Positions 4,854 to 6,249 of a DNA stretch of 6,249 nt are shown piece after piece (the stretch's first letter is position 1; every line of letters begins with the position of its first letter). Source of the DNA: Gorillibacterium sp. (GTDB taxonomy: Bacteria > Bacillota > Bacilli > Paenibacillales > NBRC-103111); contig JAIMBU010000186.1 of assembly GCA_023511325.1 (NCBI GenBank), positions 1-6,249 on the forward strand, written 5' to 3'. A program made the translations under genes and the position numbers. Under the pieces are notes generated by a model, which was not told where the DNA came from, made no database searches, and saw only the letters and a list, made by a program, of their open reading frames with translations.

Positions 4854-6084
4854 GGCTACGCCTTGCCTTTCCTTTTTCAATCGCGTATTCATAACAGTTC
4901 AATACACGCTTGATCATGAGACTAAGAGACCACTGCTTAGTTGCCCATTCCTTGGCATTCTTGCCATAGGTGAGCCGAAGTTGATCATTAGCTAGTAGAA
5001 GGTGGAGGTTATCCCCTAACTTTTCCACATCACCAATCGGAGAAACTAATCCTGTTTCACCATGGCGGACTGCTTCGGGCAGTCCGCCTGCAGCTGTAAC
5101 AACACTAGGAAGTCCAGCCAGCTGTGCCTCCATAACGGAGAAGGGCTGATTATCCTGCAGGCTGGGGTGGGCGAAAATATCCGCTTTCATCAGCAATGCT
5201 GGCACATCATCGCGATGGCCAAGAAAGATAACATCCTCTTTAAGTCCAAGTTCTGCCGCTTGAAGCTCCAATTGCTGGCGTTGATCGCCATCCCCTACAA
5301 TCCAACATACCCAATCGTTGCGTACAGATTTAACATTTGCCAGTGCAGGAATCAGATGCTGAATCCCTTTAATGTAAACAAGGCGAGCAGGGCAGATAAT
5401 CACTTTCTTCCCTGGAGGCTTCTGAATGTATGTTCCTCTATTTACATCGGCATAAAATTTTTCCTCGTCTAATCCATAGGGGAAGGTGCGAATCTGCCTT
5501 GAGGGAACACCAAATTCGTTTTTCAGTAAGTCCCCCATCCATTGTGTCGAAGTTAAGGTGACGTCTCCAGCGGTTGCCCCTAGGTTTTCAATCGCTTTGT
5601 AGTATTTCCAGATCGGCGAATGGTTCATATCCACATTTGGGTCCTTCTGCAAGGAAAACATCACTTCCCGTGCAAGGGAGCCGTGTACGCTTACGACAAG
5701 CCCAGTATGCTGCGATTTTACCCGGCTGAGAGCAATTGCCGAAATCACATCCTGACAATGGATTACATCATATTTCTTTAACCCGAAGGAAGCAGCAGAT
5801 AACTCCATACAGTAGCGATCGGTTTCCACGCTGAACACCCAGGAATCTGCATGTAAAGCAGGAGCAACTTGCTCATTTAGCTTAGCTTTCAGGGCTGGAA
5901 GCAGTTCTACCTTGTTGACCTCTCGGTTCTGATATACCATATAGTATTTAGCAATGTCCGGTCCGTTCCCGAAGAGATCAACCGTATGACCCATCCGTTC
6001 TAACCGGGTTTTAATCTGCAGCATGTAAGGCCAAACACCGCCCAGATGGGGTAGAGGCCAGTAGCACGCAAGCAGGATATTCAA
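4846..6084 (-). CDS. GT4-family (GT-B fold, retaining) glycosyltransferase
   Basis: This 412-residue cytoplasmic or membrane-associated enzyme moves a sugar from a nucleotide donor to a glycan, lipid or protein acceptor. N-terminal domain: MNILLACYWP, then GGVWPY (15-20) as the Gly-rich acceptor/phosphate loop, HCQDVISA (109-116), and VSVHGS (131-136) with the conserved His. C-terminal domain (about 225-385): PARLVYIKGIQHL, IVGDGDQ (262-268), FLGHRDDVPALLMKADIFAHPSL as the usual late helix, and the donor-site motif. In that motif the first Glu of EX7E is Asp (D311 to E319), a mild change. AAGGLPEAV (331-339) completes the fold. The frame opens with GTG at 6093, but that codon lies inside AAGAGGTGG (6090-6098). 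The TTG at 6082-6084, 8 bases after AGAGG, gives both good spacing and the normal N-terminus, so I use it. The acceptor is unknown. Confidence 0.92.
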   Translation of the reverse strand: MNILLACYWPLPHLGGVWPYMLQIKTRLERMGHTVDLFGNGPDIAKYYMVYQNREVNKVELLPALKAKLNEQVAPALHADSWVFSVETDRYCMELSAASFGLKKYDVIHCQDVISAIALSRVKSQHTGLVVSVHGSLAREVMFSLQKDPNVDMNHSPIWKYYKAIENLGATAGDVTLTSTQWMGDLLKNEFGVPSRQIRTFPYGLDEEKFYADVNRGTYIQKPPGKKVIICPARLVYIKGIQHLIPALANVKSVRNDWVCWIVGDGDQRQQLELQAAELGLKEDVIFLGHRDDVPALLMKADIFAHPSLQDNQPFSVMEAQLAGLPSVVTAAGGLPEAVRHGETGLVSPIGDVEKLGDNLHLLLANDQLRLTYGKNAKEWATKQWSLSLMIKRVLNCYEYAIEKGKARRSHE

Positions 6085-6242
6085 GCCAACCACCTCTTAT
6101 TCTGTAGAATACCGTAAGGAGCTTTAATAGCATATGGGGTCTTTGGAGTAGAAGGCACGACGAATGTCTCGCAGTCTTTCACCCAAAATGGATAACTAAT
6201 CAGATAAATGACTTCTATAGCAAAAAAGATCGGTTCACGCCC
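6081..6242 (-). other. Startless open frame upstream of the glycosyltransferase; possible gene tail with a frameshift
   Basis: On the minus strand one frame is open from 6242 to a TGA at 6081-6083, which overlaps the glycosyltransferase TTG start. It follows a TAA at 6243-6245. It reads plausibly as protein (EPIFFAIEVIYLISYPFWV, then KDCETFVVPSTPKTPYAIK), yet has no ATG, GTG or TTG before a GTG at 6182 that lacks a ribosome site. One extra base in the six-base A run at 6222-6227 would join it to the frame that is open to the window edge. It could be the broken or miscalled 3' end of the upstream operon gene, or non-coding. The product is not recognised. Confidence 0.3.
6090..6098 (-). promoter_or_regulatory. 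Ribosome binding site supporting a TTG start for the glycosyltransferase
   Basis: AAGAGGTGG on the minus strand places AGAGG 8 bases before the TTG at 6082-6084. The alternative GTG at 6091-6093 is part of the site itself and cannot use it. The weak TTG codon may limit expression. Confidence 0.75.
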
Positions 6243-6249
6243 TTAGGTG

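Noticed and set aside
5062..5472. 136-codon plus-strand frame inside the glycosyltransferase
   Set aside because: It is antisense to conserved GT4 motifs and has no coherent domain.

Overview
The window looks like a piece of a Bacillales chromosome, most likely Paenibacillaceae. This is inferred from strong AGGAGG-type Shine-Dalgarno sites, GTG and TTG starts, moderate GC, an LtaS-type lipoteichoic acid synthase, a secreted NlpC/P60 hydrolase and a DUF1796 protein. No rRNA, tRNA, CRISPR array, insertion sequence or phage gene was found. Seven complete protein genes and one 5'-truncated gene fill almost all of it, and no gene-free stretch exceeds about 210 bases.

Layout: positions 2-1525 (+) hold the C-terminal part of an LtaS-family polyglycerol-phosphate synthase, followed by a clear rho-independent terminator. 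Positions 1732-2226 (+) encode a small secreted NlpC/P60 peptidoglycan endopeptidase. Positions 2309-3229 (+) encode an NAD-dependent nucleotide-sugar epimerase/dehydratase of the GalE/extended-SDR type, preceded by a hairpin that ends next to its ribosome binding site. Only six bases further on, the convergent gene at 3236-3859 (-) encodes a DUF1796 protein (putative papain-like cysteine peptidase fold). It is divergent, across 63 bases, from two small strand-rich proteins of unknown function at 3923-4273 and 4288-4677 (+). Five bases after these comes a convergent pair on the minus strand: an unrecognised 56-residue protein (4683-4853) whose start overlaps the stop of a GT4-family glycosyltransferase (4846-6084). 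The last ~165 bases carry a startless open frame that runs into the glycosyltransferase start.

The left half is cell-envelope work: teichoic acid polymerisation and wall hydrolysis. The right half combines a sugar-nucleotide enzyme, a retaining glycosyltransferase, a DUF1796 protein and two signal-less beta-type proteins. This is the kind of set expected for glycan decoration of a cell or spore surface, but that role is inferred from neighbourhood only. The least explained part is 3236-4853: DUF1796, the beta-protein pair and the 56-residue protein. Several starts were moved from the longest open frame to sites with a properly spaced ribosome binding site (2309, 3859, 4853, 6084).
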